From Fen-1258 sp947085815 (lineage in GTDB: Bacteria; Bacteroidota; Ignavibacteria; Ignavibacteriales; Melioribacteraceae): 64,000 bases of DNA. Shown in pieces: positions 22,401 through 30,899 of the stretch. The notes under the pieces were generated by a model. It saw only the letters and a list, made by a program, of their open reading frames with translations. It had not been told where the DNA came from and did no database searches. The first letter of the stretch is position 1. Each line of letters starts with the position of its first letter. Made by a program: the position numbers and the translations under genes. The stretch lies in assembly GCA_947085815.1 (NCBI GenBank), contig CAMTXU010000003.1, positions 186,001 through 250,000 of the forward strand, given 5' to 3'.

Positions 22401-23471
22401 TTAGCTCACATTAAACACAGGTAATAACTTCATAGCTTCATTCAATTTTTGATCAACGATTTGAGCATATATCTGAGTTGTTGCAATGTTTTTATGTCCA
22501 AGTAATTTTGAAACAGTATAGAGATCCGCTCCCTTTGTGAGAGCCAATGTTGCAAATGTATGCCGGGAAGTATGGAATGTAATATGCTTCTTAATTTCTG
22601 CTTTTATTGTCCATAGTTTCAGTGCCATATTTACTCTTCCCTTAGATGAAAGATTAAACACTCTCCCCGTTGGAAGTGGAATTATGTTTGAATCGTTTGA
22701 CGGATAGAGGATATTTTTAGCAGTATCACTCAAAGGAATATATTCAAAGCCTCCCGTTTTCTTTTGCATAAAGTGAATCTTGCCTTCTCGTATTTCATTC
22801 CAGGTTAATTTTTGTATATCGGAAATTCTTAATCCTGTAAAGCAACTGAACAAAAAGGCTCTCTTCACATCGATCTTATCGCATGGTGCCGCAATCAAAT
22901 TTTGAATCTCCTCCTCAGTTAGATAAACTCTTTCTTTCTCTTCCCTTTGAGGTCTCTTTAATCCAGCTGTGGGATTGTAGGAAATAATTTTTTCTCTAAC
23001 TGCTTTGTAAAGTACAGCACTGAATTTATTCAGGTATGAATTCGCTGTATTGACTTTTACTTTTTCCAATAAAAATATTTTGAATCGCTCTATGAAATCC
23101 TCATCAACTTCACGAAATGAAATATCTTTATCCTGAGCAAATGCTTTTAGTTTGAGAAGTGTAGATCTGTAACTGAAATAACCTTTCTTAGCGTCTTTTT
23201 TAAGTTGAGTGACATTTTCAAAATATTTAATGAAGCTCCCCTCTTTTCTTTTTACTTGCTGTAATCCGAACTCATTATTAATCAACTCCATTTCTCTTTC
23301 AGTCTTACGTTTCTTCGCTGCTTCGAGGATGGTCCGTTTTAATTCTGTAGGTGTATTTTTAGCGTAGTATAATTTCAAACTTTCAGAGTATCTTTTACCA
23401 TTCTGATAAATATCCAGATATAATTTTACTCTACCAGTTTTTAACTTTCTCTCTCTCAGTGTAACACTCAT
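22401..23471 (-). CDS. tyrosine recombinase/integrase of the element
   Basis: 356 residues from the ATG at 23469-23471, which has GAGGTG upstream. The frame is open to 23510, but that extension would run into the arm-type repeats. Layout: an N-terminal arm-binding domain (SVTLRERKLKTGRVKLYLDI, typical of Bacteroidota phage and transposon integrases), a SAM-like core-binding domain (about 90-190), and a catalytic domain with FTGLRISDIQKL (Arg I), HTSRHTFATL (His-x-x-Arg) and LGHKNIATTQIYAQI (His/Tyr nucleophile). All catalytic residues are visible. It lies about 200 bp from the right att repeat and is expected to drive integration at the Omp85/rsmE junction. Confidence 0.93.
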   Translation of the reverse strand: MSVTLRERKLKTGRVKLYLDIYQNGKRYSESLKLYYAKNTPTELKRTILEAAKKRKTEREMELINNEFGLQQVKRKEGSFIKYFENVTQLKKDAKKGYFSYRSTLLKLKAFAQDKDISFREVDEDFIERFKIFLLEKVKVNTANSYLNKFSAVLYKAVREKIISYNPTAGLKRPQREEKERVYLTEEEIQNLIAAPCDKIDVKRAFLFSCFTGLRISDIQKLTWNEIREGKIHFMQKKTGGFEYIPLSDTAKNILYPSNDSNIIPLPTGRVFNLSSKGRVNMALKLWTIKAEIKKHITFHTSRHTFATLALTKGADLYTVSKLLGHKNIATTQIYAQIVDQKLNEAMKLLPVFNVS

Positions 23472-23491
23472 AAACACCTCATTTTTGATTA

Positions 23492-23544
23492 GTGCAACAA
23501 AGTGCAACAATTATTTTTATTGGTGCAACAAAATAAGCAACAAA
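23492..23544. promoter_or_regulatory. probable integrase arm-type sites, right end
   Basis: Four copies of GCAACAAA or GCAACAAT lie at 23494, 23504, 23525 and 23537, three of them preceded by GT. The motif is shared with the left end (14121, 14132). The cluster lies in front of the integrase gene and so could also control its promoter. Binding is inferred. Confidence 0.55.
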
Positions 23545-23668
23545 CTAAATGAAAGCAACTGAAAAATAATGAAGTGAATTGTTAATATGAAAGGCTGATT
23601 ATGTATGATTAATGCGGTTATTTGTGCTTTGTTGTTTCCTCTGTTTTCACATCTTTTCTTGAAAGACT

Positions 23669-23687
23669 TTCCACTTCAGAAAGAAAA
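23669..23687. repeat. attR: 19-bp direct repeat at end of the Omp85-type gene
   Basis: Identical to 14057-14075. It contains the TGA stop (23676-23678) of the Omp85-type gene, which therefore keeps its product unchanged. Confidence 0.88.
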
Positions 23688-25028
23688 ACCGGTGCCAATA
23701 ATAAATTCTCCTCGACCTAGCTCATTTAGAGCATATTCAAAACGAAATGCGTTGTATGGTAAAAACAAAAAAGTAATTCCAAATCCATAGCCGGTGTAAA
23801 AATGATTTACTGAAAATGAACGGCTGTCGTTAAACGTATCTCCTGAATCTATAAAGCCGCTAAGATAAATTCCTATTCGTACGGAAGTTAGGCTCTTAGG
23901 CAAGAGTGGCAGTTTGAGGCTCACATTCCAATCTTTTACAAGTGGATAACTCAATTCGAATGAGGTTAACAGATAGCCTTTCCCCTCACGAATATCATTG
24001 TAATGACCACGCACACGTTCTCCATATCCAAGATATGAGTAATCGTAGAATGGAACAAGTTTACCAAATGTATTTCTATAAACTAAACGCCACTTGCCGC
24101 TAAGCTGTTCGAAAAGGATTCTATATTCACGGAAATCAATTTCAAATTCATTATAACTGATACCGTCGATTCCAAATCCTTTGTGAAAAAAATTAATAAA
24201 AGTATATAATCCATTCTCGGAGTAAAATTTTAAATCGCGCGAGTCATATATATAGCTGATTCCGCCAGATAATAAACGGTCAATTCTTCCATCGGAGGCG
24301 GTAATTCCCTTTCTTGTAAATTGACTTTCTATATAATTGTAGCCAATGGAAAGGAATGCATTATTAAATTGATTTATACGTTTATTAATCGATACTGCTT
24401 GAGAAAATATTTTGTACTGGAAATCTTCTCCAATAATATTTTTAGCCGATTTACTGCGGTTATTCATCTTTACATATCCGAAACCGAAACTCATTCCTAT
24501 ATCATCTTCAAAAAATAAAGCCGGATTGTCATAATAGATTGAATATGTTGGATCATAACCAATACCTGCCTTTGCACGAAGGGTTTCGTTTCTTCCTCTA
24601 AAATTTTTATATAATATGTTGAATCCGTATGTCGCCTTATCAAAATCACCATTGTCCAATCGTACAAAAGGAATCGGGTATAAGTACCAAGTCTCGTAAA
24701 GTAGAATCTCCAAAATGTTTTTATCATGTTCAGTAAAAATCTTGAAATCAACACGATTGAATAATTTTAGACTATAAACTCTCTCTCTGTTAAATCGTAA
24801 AGTCTTTCCTGTAACCGAATCACCCATCTTAAAAGTTAACTCTCGTAGAATGATGAAATCTTCTGTTATATCATTACCTCTAACTTGGATTGAATCAATT
24901 CTAACCCTTTCTTTATCCTTAATTAAAAGTAAATCCGTTTCTTCGGCAAAAACATTACGGTTGATAAGTGATAATCCTAAGAGAACAATTATGAAGAGAT
25001 AATATTTTTTGAGAGTAGTTTCTTTCAT
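23676..25028 (-). CDS. Omp85-type outer membrane protein (POTRA plus beta-barrel)
   Basis: 450 residues. An N-terminal signal sequence (about 8-28, YYLFIIVLLGLSLINRNVFA) is followed by one POTRA domain (about 40-112: VRIDSIQVRGNDITEDFIIL, then LFNRVDF) and a beta-barrel of alternating strands that ends in FIIGTGFSF with the terminal Phe of outer membrane barrels. BamA has five POTRA domains, so this is a short relative of the TamA/surface antigen kind, possibly for outer membrane insertion or transport. The last codons overlap the element's att site. It is downstream of the CoA-binding gene, and rsmE would have followed directly before the element arrived. Confidence 0.85.
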   Translation of the reverse strand: MKETTLKKYYLFIIVLLGLSLINRNVFAEETDLLLIKDKERVRIDSIQVRGNDITEDFIILRELTFKMGDSVTGKTLRFNRERVYSLKLFNRVDFKIFTEHDKNILEILLYETWYLYPIPFVRLDNGDFDKATYGFNILYKNFRGRNETLRAKAGIGYDPTYSIYYDNPALFFEDDIGMSFGFGYVKMNNRSKSAKNIIGEDFQYKIFSQAVSINKRINQFNNAFLSIGYNYIESQFTRKGITASDGRIDRLLSGGISYIYDSRDLKFYSENGLYTFINFFHKGFGIDGISYNEFEIDFREYRILFEQLSGKWRLVYRNTFGKLVPFYDYSYLGYGERVRGHYNDIREGKGYLLTSFELSYPLVKDWNVSLKLPLLPKSLTSVRIGIYLSGFIDSGDTFNDSRSFSVNHFYTGYGFGITFLFLPYNAFRFEYALNELGRGEFIIGTGFSF

Positions 25029-25040
25029 CAGATGAAGAAC

Positions 25041-25463
25041 CTAATTGCGGAAGACTTTACACAAATTATAGTAAACGGCAATGCATTTGTCTTGAATTGT
25101 TGCTATCCCCTTTTCAATTACAGGTTTAACTGCATCATCGTTTTTTATTCCCTGTTGAAGCCAAAGAGTTTTAGGATTTTTAAGAAGAATTTCCCCAATT
25201 AGATCCGGTATAGTTTCTGATCTTCGGAATACATCAACAATATCAATATCAAATGGAATAGCTGTGAGATCGTGATAGACGTCGATTTCACCTGACTTTT
25301 GAATCAAAGGATTTACACCAACAACTTTGTAACCTTTAGCTACAAGAAATTCAGCAGTCTGGCGGCTTGTTCTCTCCGGATTATCCGACAAACCAACAAC
25401 GGCTATAGTTTTTGCTTCAGAAAGTATTCGGCAGATTTCCTTCATCTCTTTTTCATCTTTCAT
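25041..25463 (-). CDS. CoA-binding domain protein (YccU-like)
   Basis: 140 residues. A Rossmann-type CoA-binding domain: KTIAVVGLSDNPERTSRQTA (glycine loop), YKVVGVNPLI, then DIVDVFRRSETIP and LWLQQGI, with a final DKCIAVYYN. Proteins of this family resemble the CoA-binding domain of succinyl-CoA synthetase, and their physiological role is not settled. The start overlaps the gcvP stop by four bases (ATGA), so the two are co-translated. A link to glycine cleavage is not established. Confidence 0.88.
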   Translation of the reverse strand: MKDEKEMKEICRILSEAKTIAVVGLSDNPERTSRQTAEFLVAKGYKVVGVNPLIQKSGEIDVYHDLTAIPFDIDIVDVFRRSETIPDLIGEILLKNPKTLWLQQGIKNDDAVKPVIEKGIATIQDKCIAVYYNLCKVFRN

Positions 25464-28360
25464 TTTGAATTAACCTCTTCGTACTCACTAATTGGAACGC
25501 AACTACAGATCAAATTTCTATCACCAAAAGCATTATTAATTCTTCCAACCGTAGGCCAGAATTTATTTTGTTTTGCCTCAATTGTTGGGAATGCCGCTGC
25601 TTCGCGAGTATATGGATGAGCCCAATTCTCTTTAAGAATTTCTTCGACTGAGTGGGGAGAATTTTTCAGAGCGTTATCTTCTTTGCTGACAATTCCCTTT
25701 TCGATCTCTTCGATCTCTTTTCTGATTGCAATCAATGCGTCACAAAATTTGTCAAGCTCACGTATTGATTCGCTTTCGGTTGGCTCGACCATAATTGTTC
25801 CGGGAACAGGAAATGAAACGGTCGGTGCGTGGAAACCGTAATCCATTAAGCGCTTTGCAATATCTTCCACTTCAACATTCGCAGATATTTTAAACGGGCG
25901 GCAATCAAATATTAGTTCATGAGCGCAAAATCCGTTTCTTCCGGAATATAGAACGGGATAATATTTCTCCAATTTTGCTTTTATATAATTAGCGTTTAGG
26001 ATTGCGGCTTTTGTGGCAAAAGTTAAACCATTTCCACCCATCATTTTGATATAAGCATAAGAGATAATTAGGACACTTGCACTTCCCCATGGTGCAGCGG
26101 CAACAGCGTTAATCGATTTATCAGTCCCGATCTTCACCAGAGGATGACCCGGCAGAAAGGGAGTTAAATGTTTTGCTACTGCAATTGGTCCTACACCCGG
26201 TCCGCCTCCGCCGTGTGGAATTGAAAAAGTTTTGTGTAGATTCAAATGGCAAACGTCTGCACCAATGTAACCAGGACTTGTTAAACCAACCTGTGCGTTC
26301 ATATTTGCACCATCCATGTAAACCAATCCGCCGTTATCGTGAATGATTTTACATGCGTCCATAATTGCTTCCTCAAATACACCGTGGGTAGATGGATAAG
26401 TAACCATCAATGCGGAAAGGTTCTCTTTGTACAGCTCAGCCTTCTCCTTTAAATCAACCATGTCGATGTTTCCGTTCAGATCACATTTTACAACAACCAC
26501 TTTACTACCTGCCATAACCGCGCTTGCAGGATTTGTCCCATGTGCCGATGAGGGTATTAATACAATGTTACGATTTTTTTCACCTCTGTTAATATGATAA
26601 GCGCGAATAACCATCAACCCGGCATATTCTCCGGCGGCGCCTGAGTTCGGCTGAAGCGAAACAGAATCAAGTCCGGTAATCTTGGCTAAGTCATTTTCTA
26701 ATTCTTTAAATAATTGTAAATAACCCCCGGCTTGATCCAGCGGTGCAAACGGATGAAGCTCTGCGAATTCAGCCCAGCTGATTCCGAACATTTCCGATGA
26801 AGCGTTTAATTTCATAGTGCACGAACCGAGCGGTATCATGGATGTTGTAAGAGACAAATCTTTTTTCTCTAACCCTTTAATATATCTAAGCATCTCAGTT
26901 TCTGAATAGTAAGAATTGAAAACAGAGTGAGTCAAATAATCGGATTTTCTTTTCAATCCTTCAGGTAAATTCTCATTTAAATTATTGATGATTTTGACAT
27001 ACTCATTCAAGTCGATATTCTTGTTCAGAGCGTTCGCAAATACTTCAAGAATTTTTTTAACATCACTAAGTCTGCTCGGTTCGGAAAGCGAAATACCGAT
27101 TGACTTATCATCAATATAGCGGAAGTTAATTTCATTCTTCACCGCTTCGGCGCGAACATTTAGCGCTTCCCTCGTGGAATTCAATTCAATCCTCAGAGTA
27201 TCAAAATAAAATTTATTCGTCTGCTTCAAACCGATTGATGCGAGAGCCTTATCGAGAACATGAGTTAAATTGTGGATTCTGGACGCAATTGCTTTAATCC
27301 CCTTTGGACCATGATAAACGGCATACATTCCAGCCATAATAGCTAGAAGAACTTGCGCAGTGCATATATTACTTGTAGCGTGTTCGCGTTTAATATGTTG
27401 TTCTCTGGTTTGAAGCGCCATTCGCAGAGCGCGTTTTCCCTGAGCGTCAACTGATACCCCAATAATTCTTCCCGGTATTTGTCTCTTGAATTCCTCCTTT
27501 GTTGCAAAGTAAGCCGCATGTGGACCACCGAATCCCATCGGTACACCAAATCTCTGAGTTGATCCAACCACAACATCGGCACCAAATTCACTCGGAGGAA
27601 TTAATATTGCCAAAGATAAAAGATCAGCGGCAACAGCTTTAGAAATTCCTTTCGATTCGGCTTGCTTAAATAAATCCGTGTACTCATAAACTTCTCCATC
27701 GGCAGCTGGGTACTGAACAAGGATTCCATAAATTTTATCACTTAATTCCACATTCTTATGATCACCTATTTCAATTTGAATGCCTAAGGGTTCCGCTCTC
27801 GTTTTCAGTACATCGATTGTTTGCGGCAATAAATCATTCGAAACCCAGAAAAAATTGGCATTTTTCTTTTGTGTTTTACGAGTTGCAAAAAGCATCGTCA
27901 TCGCTTCTGCCGCAGCGGTAGCTTCATCTAGTAATGAAGCGTTCGCAATAGGCATTCCGGTTAAATCTATAACCATTGTCTGGAAATTTAGGAGTGCTTC
28001 TAATCTTCCTTGAGATATTTCAGCTTGATATGGGGTGTATTGTGTATACCATCCTGGATTTTCTAAGATATTTCTTTTAATAACACCCGGTGTTATCGTC
28101 GGATGATATCCTAACCCAATACAATTTGTGAATACTTTATTTTTATTCGAGATTGTTTTGAGTTTATTCAAGAAATCAAATTCAGACTGAGCCGGATCAA
28201 TCTCTAATTCATTCTTTAATCTGATTGATGCTGGGATAGTTTTATCAATCAACTCATCAAGAGATGAGATTCCAATATCTGTTAACATCTTTGTAATTTC
28301 TTCTTCGTTAGGACCAATATGGCGGTCAACAAATCTGTCATAATAATCGAGTTGGTTCAT
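25460..28360 (-). CDS. gcvP: glycine dehydrogenase (decarboxylating), P protein
   Basis: 966 residues, the full-length fused alpha/beta form. The P protein decarboxylates glycine with PLP and passes the aminomethyl group to the lipoyl H protein. The PLP-lysine region is HLNLHKTFSIPHGGGGPGVG, and the N-terminal half starts FVDRHIGPNEEEI. MIPLGSCTMKLNA and LQPNSGAAGEYAGL are also family marks. No gcvT or gcvH gene lies in the window, so the complex is encoded at several loci. A 92-bp gap separates it from rnc. Confidence 0.97.
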   Translation of the reverse strand: MNQLDYYDRFVDRHIGPNEEEITKMLTDIGISSLDELIDKTIPASIRLKNELEIDPAQSEFDFLNKLKTISNKNKVFTNCIGLGYHPTITPGVIKRNILENPGWYTQYTPYQAEISQGRLEALLNFQTMVIDLTGMPIANASLLDEATAAAEAMTMLFATRKTQKKNANFFWVSNDLLPQTIDVLKTRAEPLGIQIEIGDHKNVELSDKIYGILVQYPAADGEVYEYTDLFKQAESKGISKAVAADLLSLAILIPPSEFGADVVVGSTQRFGVPMGFGGPHAAYFATKEEFKRQIPGRIIGVSVDAQGKRALRMALQTREQHIKREHATSNICTAQVLLAIMAGMYAVYHGPKGIKAIASRIHNLTHVLDKALASIGLKQTNKFYFDTLRIELNSTREALNVRAEAVKNEINFRYIDDKSIGISLSEPSRLSDVKKILEVFANALNKNIDLNEYVKIINNLNENLPEGLKRKSDYLTHSVFNSYYSETEMLRYIKGLEKKDLSLTTSMIPLGSCTMKLNASSEMFGISWAEFAELHPFAPLDQAGGYLQLFKELENDLAKITGLDSVSLQPNSGAAGEYAGLMVIRAYHINRGEKNRNIVLIPSSAHGTNPASAVMAGSKVVVVKCDLNGNIDMVDLKEKAELYKENLSALMVTYPSTHGVFEEAIMDACKIIHDNGGLVYMDGANMNAQVGLTSPGYIGADVCHLNLHKTFSIPHGGGGPGVGPIAVAKHLTPFLPGHPLVKIGTDKSINAVAAAPWGSASVLIISYAYIKMMGGNGLTFATKAAILNANYIKAKLEKYYPVLYSGRNGFCAHELIFDCRPFKISANVEVEDIAKRLMDYGFHAPTVSFPVPGTIMVEPTESESIRELDKFCDALIAIRKEIEEIEKGIVSKEDNALKNSPHSVEEILKENWAHPYTREAAAFPTIEAKQNKFWPTVGRINNAFGDRNLICSCVPISEYEEVNSK

Positions 28361-28452
28361 TTAGATTTTCTCTTTAAAGTGTTTACAAATGGATGATTTT
28401 TTGTCTTGTAAATATAACTAAAAGATGAAAACCGGAAGGAGAAAAACAAAAA

Positions 28453-29244
28453 TTATGCTGATGAGTTAGTCTCTTCGTTCAATTTTAATTTTTCAAGTGC
28501 GTCTTTTGAGGCTTGTTGCTCAGCGGATTTTTTATTTTTACCAAAACCAACGCCCATTAATTTATCCGCAATGAAAACCTCGATTGTAAATTCTTTATTG
28601 TGCGGAGGACCCTCTTCTTTTACAACATTATATTGAGGCGGCGACATTTTGTTGGTATGTGAAAGCTCTAATAACTGTCCCTTATAATTAGTATCGACCA
28701 GAAACGAATCGTTCCCTTCGAGAGGAATGATAAGCTTTGAGATAATAAATTGTTCCGCTAGATTTAATCCCTGGTCAAGATAAATTGCTCCAATGATGGC
28801 TTCCAGACTATCGGCAAGAATTGTCTGAACACCCTCTGCCGAATCTCGCAAATACTTTTGGTTATAAAGGATAATATTTTGAAGACCATATTCTTCGGCG
28901 GCTTCTGCCAATCGGTCTCTGTTTACTAAGGATGATCTTGATTTAGTTAAAAATCCTTCCTCTTCATCCGGAAATTTTTCGAATAAATATTTTCCTACAA
29001 TCATGCTCAAGACGGAATCGCCTAAAAACTCCAACCGTTCGTTGGACTTACCCAGTTCTGGATAAAGATCTAGGAAAGAGCTGTGAGTAAGAGCTTTGAT
29101 GTAATAATTGGGGTTCTTTATGGAGAGATTGAAAGTTCTCTTAAGACTTGATAAGTTTTTAAGAATGGTTCTATTTAAATGTTTATTGGCTGAAATATTT
29201 CTTTTATAAAAAATATTCAGCCAGGTAAAAATTTTTTGAAACAA
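28453..29244 (-). CDS. rnc: ribonuclease III
   Basis: 263 residues. It cleaves double-stranded RNA in rRNA and mRNA processing. The catalytic domain has NERLEFLGDSVLSMIVGKYL with the signature motif and DSLEAIIGAIYLDQG, giving both acidic metal ligands. A dsRNA-binding domain follows (about 185-255, KGQLLELSH to EQQASKDALEKL). About 30 extra residues precede the domain, as in Bacteroidota RNase III. It is the last gene of the fatty acid synthesis run, 3 bp after fabF, the common fab-rnc linkage. Confidence 0.95.
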   Translation of the reverse strand: MFQKIFTWLNIFYKRNISANKHLNRTILKNLSSLKRTFNLSIKNPNYYIKALTHSSFLDLYPELGKSNERLEFLGDSVLSMIVGKYLFEKFPDEEEGFLTKSRSSLVNRDRLAEAAEEYGLQNIILYNQKYLRDSAEGVQTILADSLEAIIGAIYLDQGLNLAEQFIISKLIIPLEGNDSFLVDTNYKGQLLELSHTNKMSPPQYNVVKEEGPPHNKEFTIEVFIADKLMGVGFGKNKKSAEQQASKDALEKLKLNEETNSSA

Positions 29245-29247
29245 AAA

Positions 29248-30492
29248 TTATCCTACAAATTTTTTGAATAATAACGACGCGTTATGTCCGCCAAATCCAA
29301 AAGTATTGCTGATAGCGTAATTAATTTCTTTTTTAAGGGCAACCTTTGGAGTATAATTCAAATCCAGTTCGGGTTCGGCTTTTTCATGATTAATAGTTGG
29401 AGGAACCATGCTGTTTTTAATTGCTAATATTGTTGCTATAGCTTCTACAGCTCCCGCTGCGCCAAGCAGATGTCCCGTCATCGATTTAGTTGAGCTTATT
29501 GCCAATTTATAAGCATGCTCTCCAAAAAGAGTTTTGATTGCTTGGGTTTCATTAAGATCATTTAATTCTGTAGAAGTTCCATGCGCGTTAATGTAATCAA
29601 CCTCAGTAGGCTGCACACCGGCGTCACGCAATGCTTCACGCATCGATCGTACCGCGCCTTCTCCTCCAGGAGGTGGAGCTGTAACATGGAATGCATCTCC
29701 GGTTAAACCAACGCCTACAATTTCTCCGTAAATATTAGCACCACGGTTTAATGCATGTTCTAATTCCTCTAATACAAGAGTACCGGAACCTTCGCCCATA
29801 ACGAAACCATTTCTATCTTTATCGAAAGGTCTTGAAGCCTCCAGATACCTGTCATTCCATGTAGATATAGCGCGAGCAGAATTAAATCCTCCAATCGCCA
29901 TAGGAGAAATTGCTGCTTCAGAACCGCCGGAAAATATAATATCTGCCGAACCACGTTGAATCAACATAAAAGCATCTGCAATTGCGTGAGATGATGTTGC
30001 GCAGGCTGAAACTGTTCCGTAGTTGGGTCCCTTCAATCCAAATCGGATTGAAATTTGGCCTGCCGCAATATCCGGAATCATTTTGGGTACAAAGAAAGGA
30101 CTAATTCTCTTAGCACCACCAGCAATGAATGCGTTATGTTCTTCCTCCCAGGTGTTCATACCGCCAATTCCGCTGCCAAAAATCACACCTGCTTTTTCCA
30201 AATTAATTTTTGAAAGATCTAATTGAGAATCTTCATAAGCCATTGTTGCGGTTGCGAGTGCATAATGACAAAATTGATCCATCCTGCGTAATTCTTTTTT
30301 GTCAATATAATTAAGGGGATCAAAATTTTTCAACTCACATGCAAAGTGAGTACCGAAAGAAGAAATATCAAACTTTGTGATTAATCCGGCACCGTTTCTC
30401 CCGCTGATCAATCCTTCCCAAAACTCTTTTGTGTTGTTTCCAATTGGAGTTAATGCACCAAGCCCGGTTATAACTACTCTTCTTCCACTCAT
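29248..30492 (-). CDS. fabF: 3-oxoacyl-ACP synthase II
   Basis: 414 residues from the ATG at 30490-30492 (MSGRRVVITGLGALTPIG), the normal start for the family. The open frame continues to 30546, but through a terminator-like hairpin. It elongates acyl chains with malonyl-ACP. The catalytic Cys is in VSACATSSHAI, the two His in NAHGTSTELND and TKSMTGHLLGAAG, and the C-terminus is NTFGFGGHNASLLF. It follows acpP and precedes rnc on the minus strand. Confidence 0.96.
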   Translation of the reverse strand: MSGRRVVITGLGALTPIGNNTKEFWEGLISGRNGAGLITKFDISSFGTHFACELKNFDPLNYIDKKELRRMDQFCHYALATATMAYEDSQLDLSKINLEKAGVIFGSGIGGMNTWEEEHNAFIAGGAKRISPFFVPKMIPDIAAGQISIRFGLKGPNYGTVSACATSSHAIADAFMLIQRGSADIIFSGGSEAAISPMAIGGFNSARAISTWNDRYLEASRPFDKDRNGFVMGEGSGTLVLEELEHALNRGANIYGEIVGVGLTGDAFHVTAPPPGGEGAVRSMREALRDAGVQPTEVDYINAHGTSTELNDLNETQAIKTLFGEHAYKLAISSTKSMTGHLLGAAGAVEAIATILAIKNSMVPPTINHEKAEPELDLNYTPKVALKKEINYAISNTFGFGGHNASLLFKKFVG

Positions 30493-30525
30493 AAATATTC
30501 CCTTTTTTTTAAGGATGCTGAAACC

Positions 30526-30558
30526 AAAAAAAAGCGACCATGGCAAGCCACGATCGCT
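30526..30558 (-). terminator. intrinsic terminator-like hairpin between acpP and fabF
   Basis: On the minus strand an 11-bp stem (30548-30558 with 30533-30543) and a four-base CUUG loop are followed by a run of U. It sits 10 bp after the acpP stop and about 35 bp before fabF. It would lower read-through, so acpP can be made in excess over the synthase. Confidence 0.75.
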
Positions 30559-30567
30559 AGCGTAATT

Positions 30568-30804
30568 TTATTTTCCTAATTTTTCCTTCAAGTACTTGGT
30601 TGCATCTCCTACTGTAGATATCTTTTCTGCGTCTTCATCTGGAATTGAAATATCAAATGCGGACTCAAAACCCATTACTAATTCTACTATGTCGAGTGAG
30701 TCTGCACCGAGATCGTTAGTGAATGAAGCTGTAGGTGTAATTTGTGATTCTTCCACACCCAGTTTATCCATTACGATTTCTTTTACTTTTGCTTCAACGT
30801 CCAT
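30568..30804 (-). CDS. acpP: acyl carrier protein
   Basis: 78 residues, acidic. The 4'-phosphopantetheine attachment serine is in GADSLDIVELVMGFE. It carries growing acyl chains for FabD, FabH, FabG and FabF, whose genes surround it. The start has AAAGGAGCAG upstream. It is separated from fabG by 95 bp and followed by a terminator-like hairpin, fitting the high expression usual for this gene. Confidence 0.97.
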   Translation of the reverse strand: MDVEAKVKEIVMDKLGVEESQITPTASFTNDLGADSLDIVELVMGFESAFDISIPDEDAEKISTVGDATKYLKEKLGK

Positions 30805-30899
30805 TTCTGCTCCTTTTAGTGATTGAAATGATATTAATTAACTGATAAAGTTAATCTCTTTTATTTGTTTATATGAAATCCCCAAAAGTGGGATTGATG

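Larger units (their letters stand above)
14057..23687. mobile_element. 9.6-kb integrated phage-like element
   Basis: The element is bounded by a perfect 19-bp direct repeat, TTCCACTTCAGAAAGAAAA, at 14057-14075 and 23669-23687. All its genes read on the minus strand. From the right they are: tyrosine integrase, unknown, HTH protein, unknown, second HTH protein, O-like replication protein, unknown, unknown, tape measure-like protein and four small unknowns. Integrase-type GCAACAAA repeats lie inside both ends. It separates an Omp85-type gene from rsmE. Apart from the tape measure-like protein, no virion gene (portal, capsid, terminase, tail tube or lysis) was recognised. It could be a phage satellite, a plasmid-like integrative element or a decayed prophage. 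Confidence 0.9.

Noticed and set aside
14057..23687. Complete prophage
   Set aside because: No portal, capsid, terminase, tail tube or lysis genes could be recognised and the length is under 10 kb.
23605..23790. Plus-strand 61-residue frame across the right att repeat
   Set aside because: It is opposite the end of the Omp85-type gene, spans the junction and has no motif.
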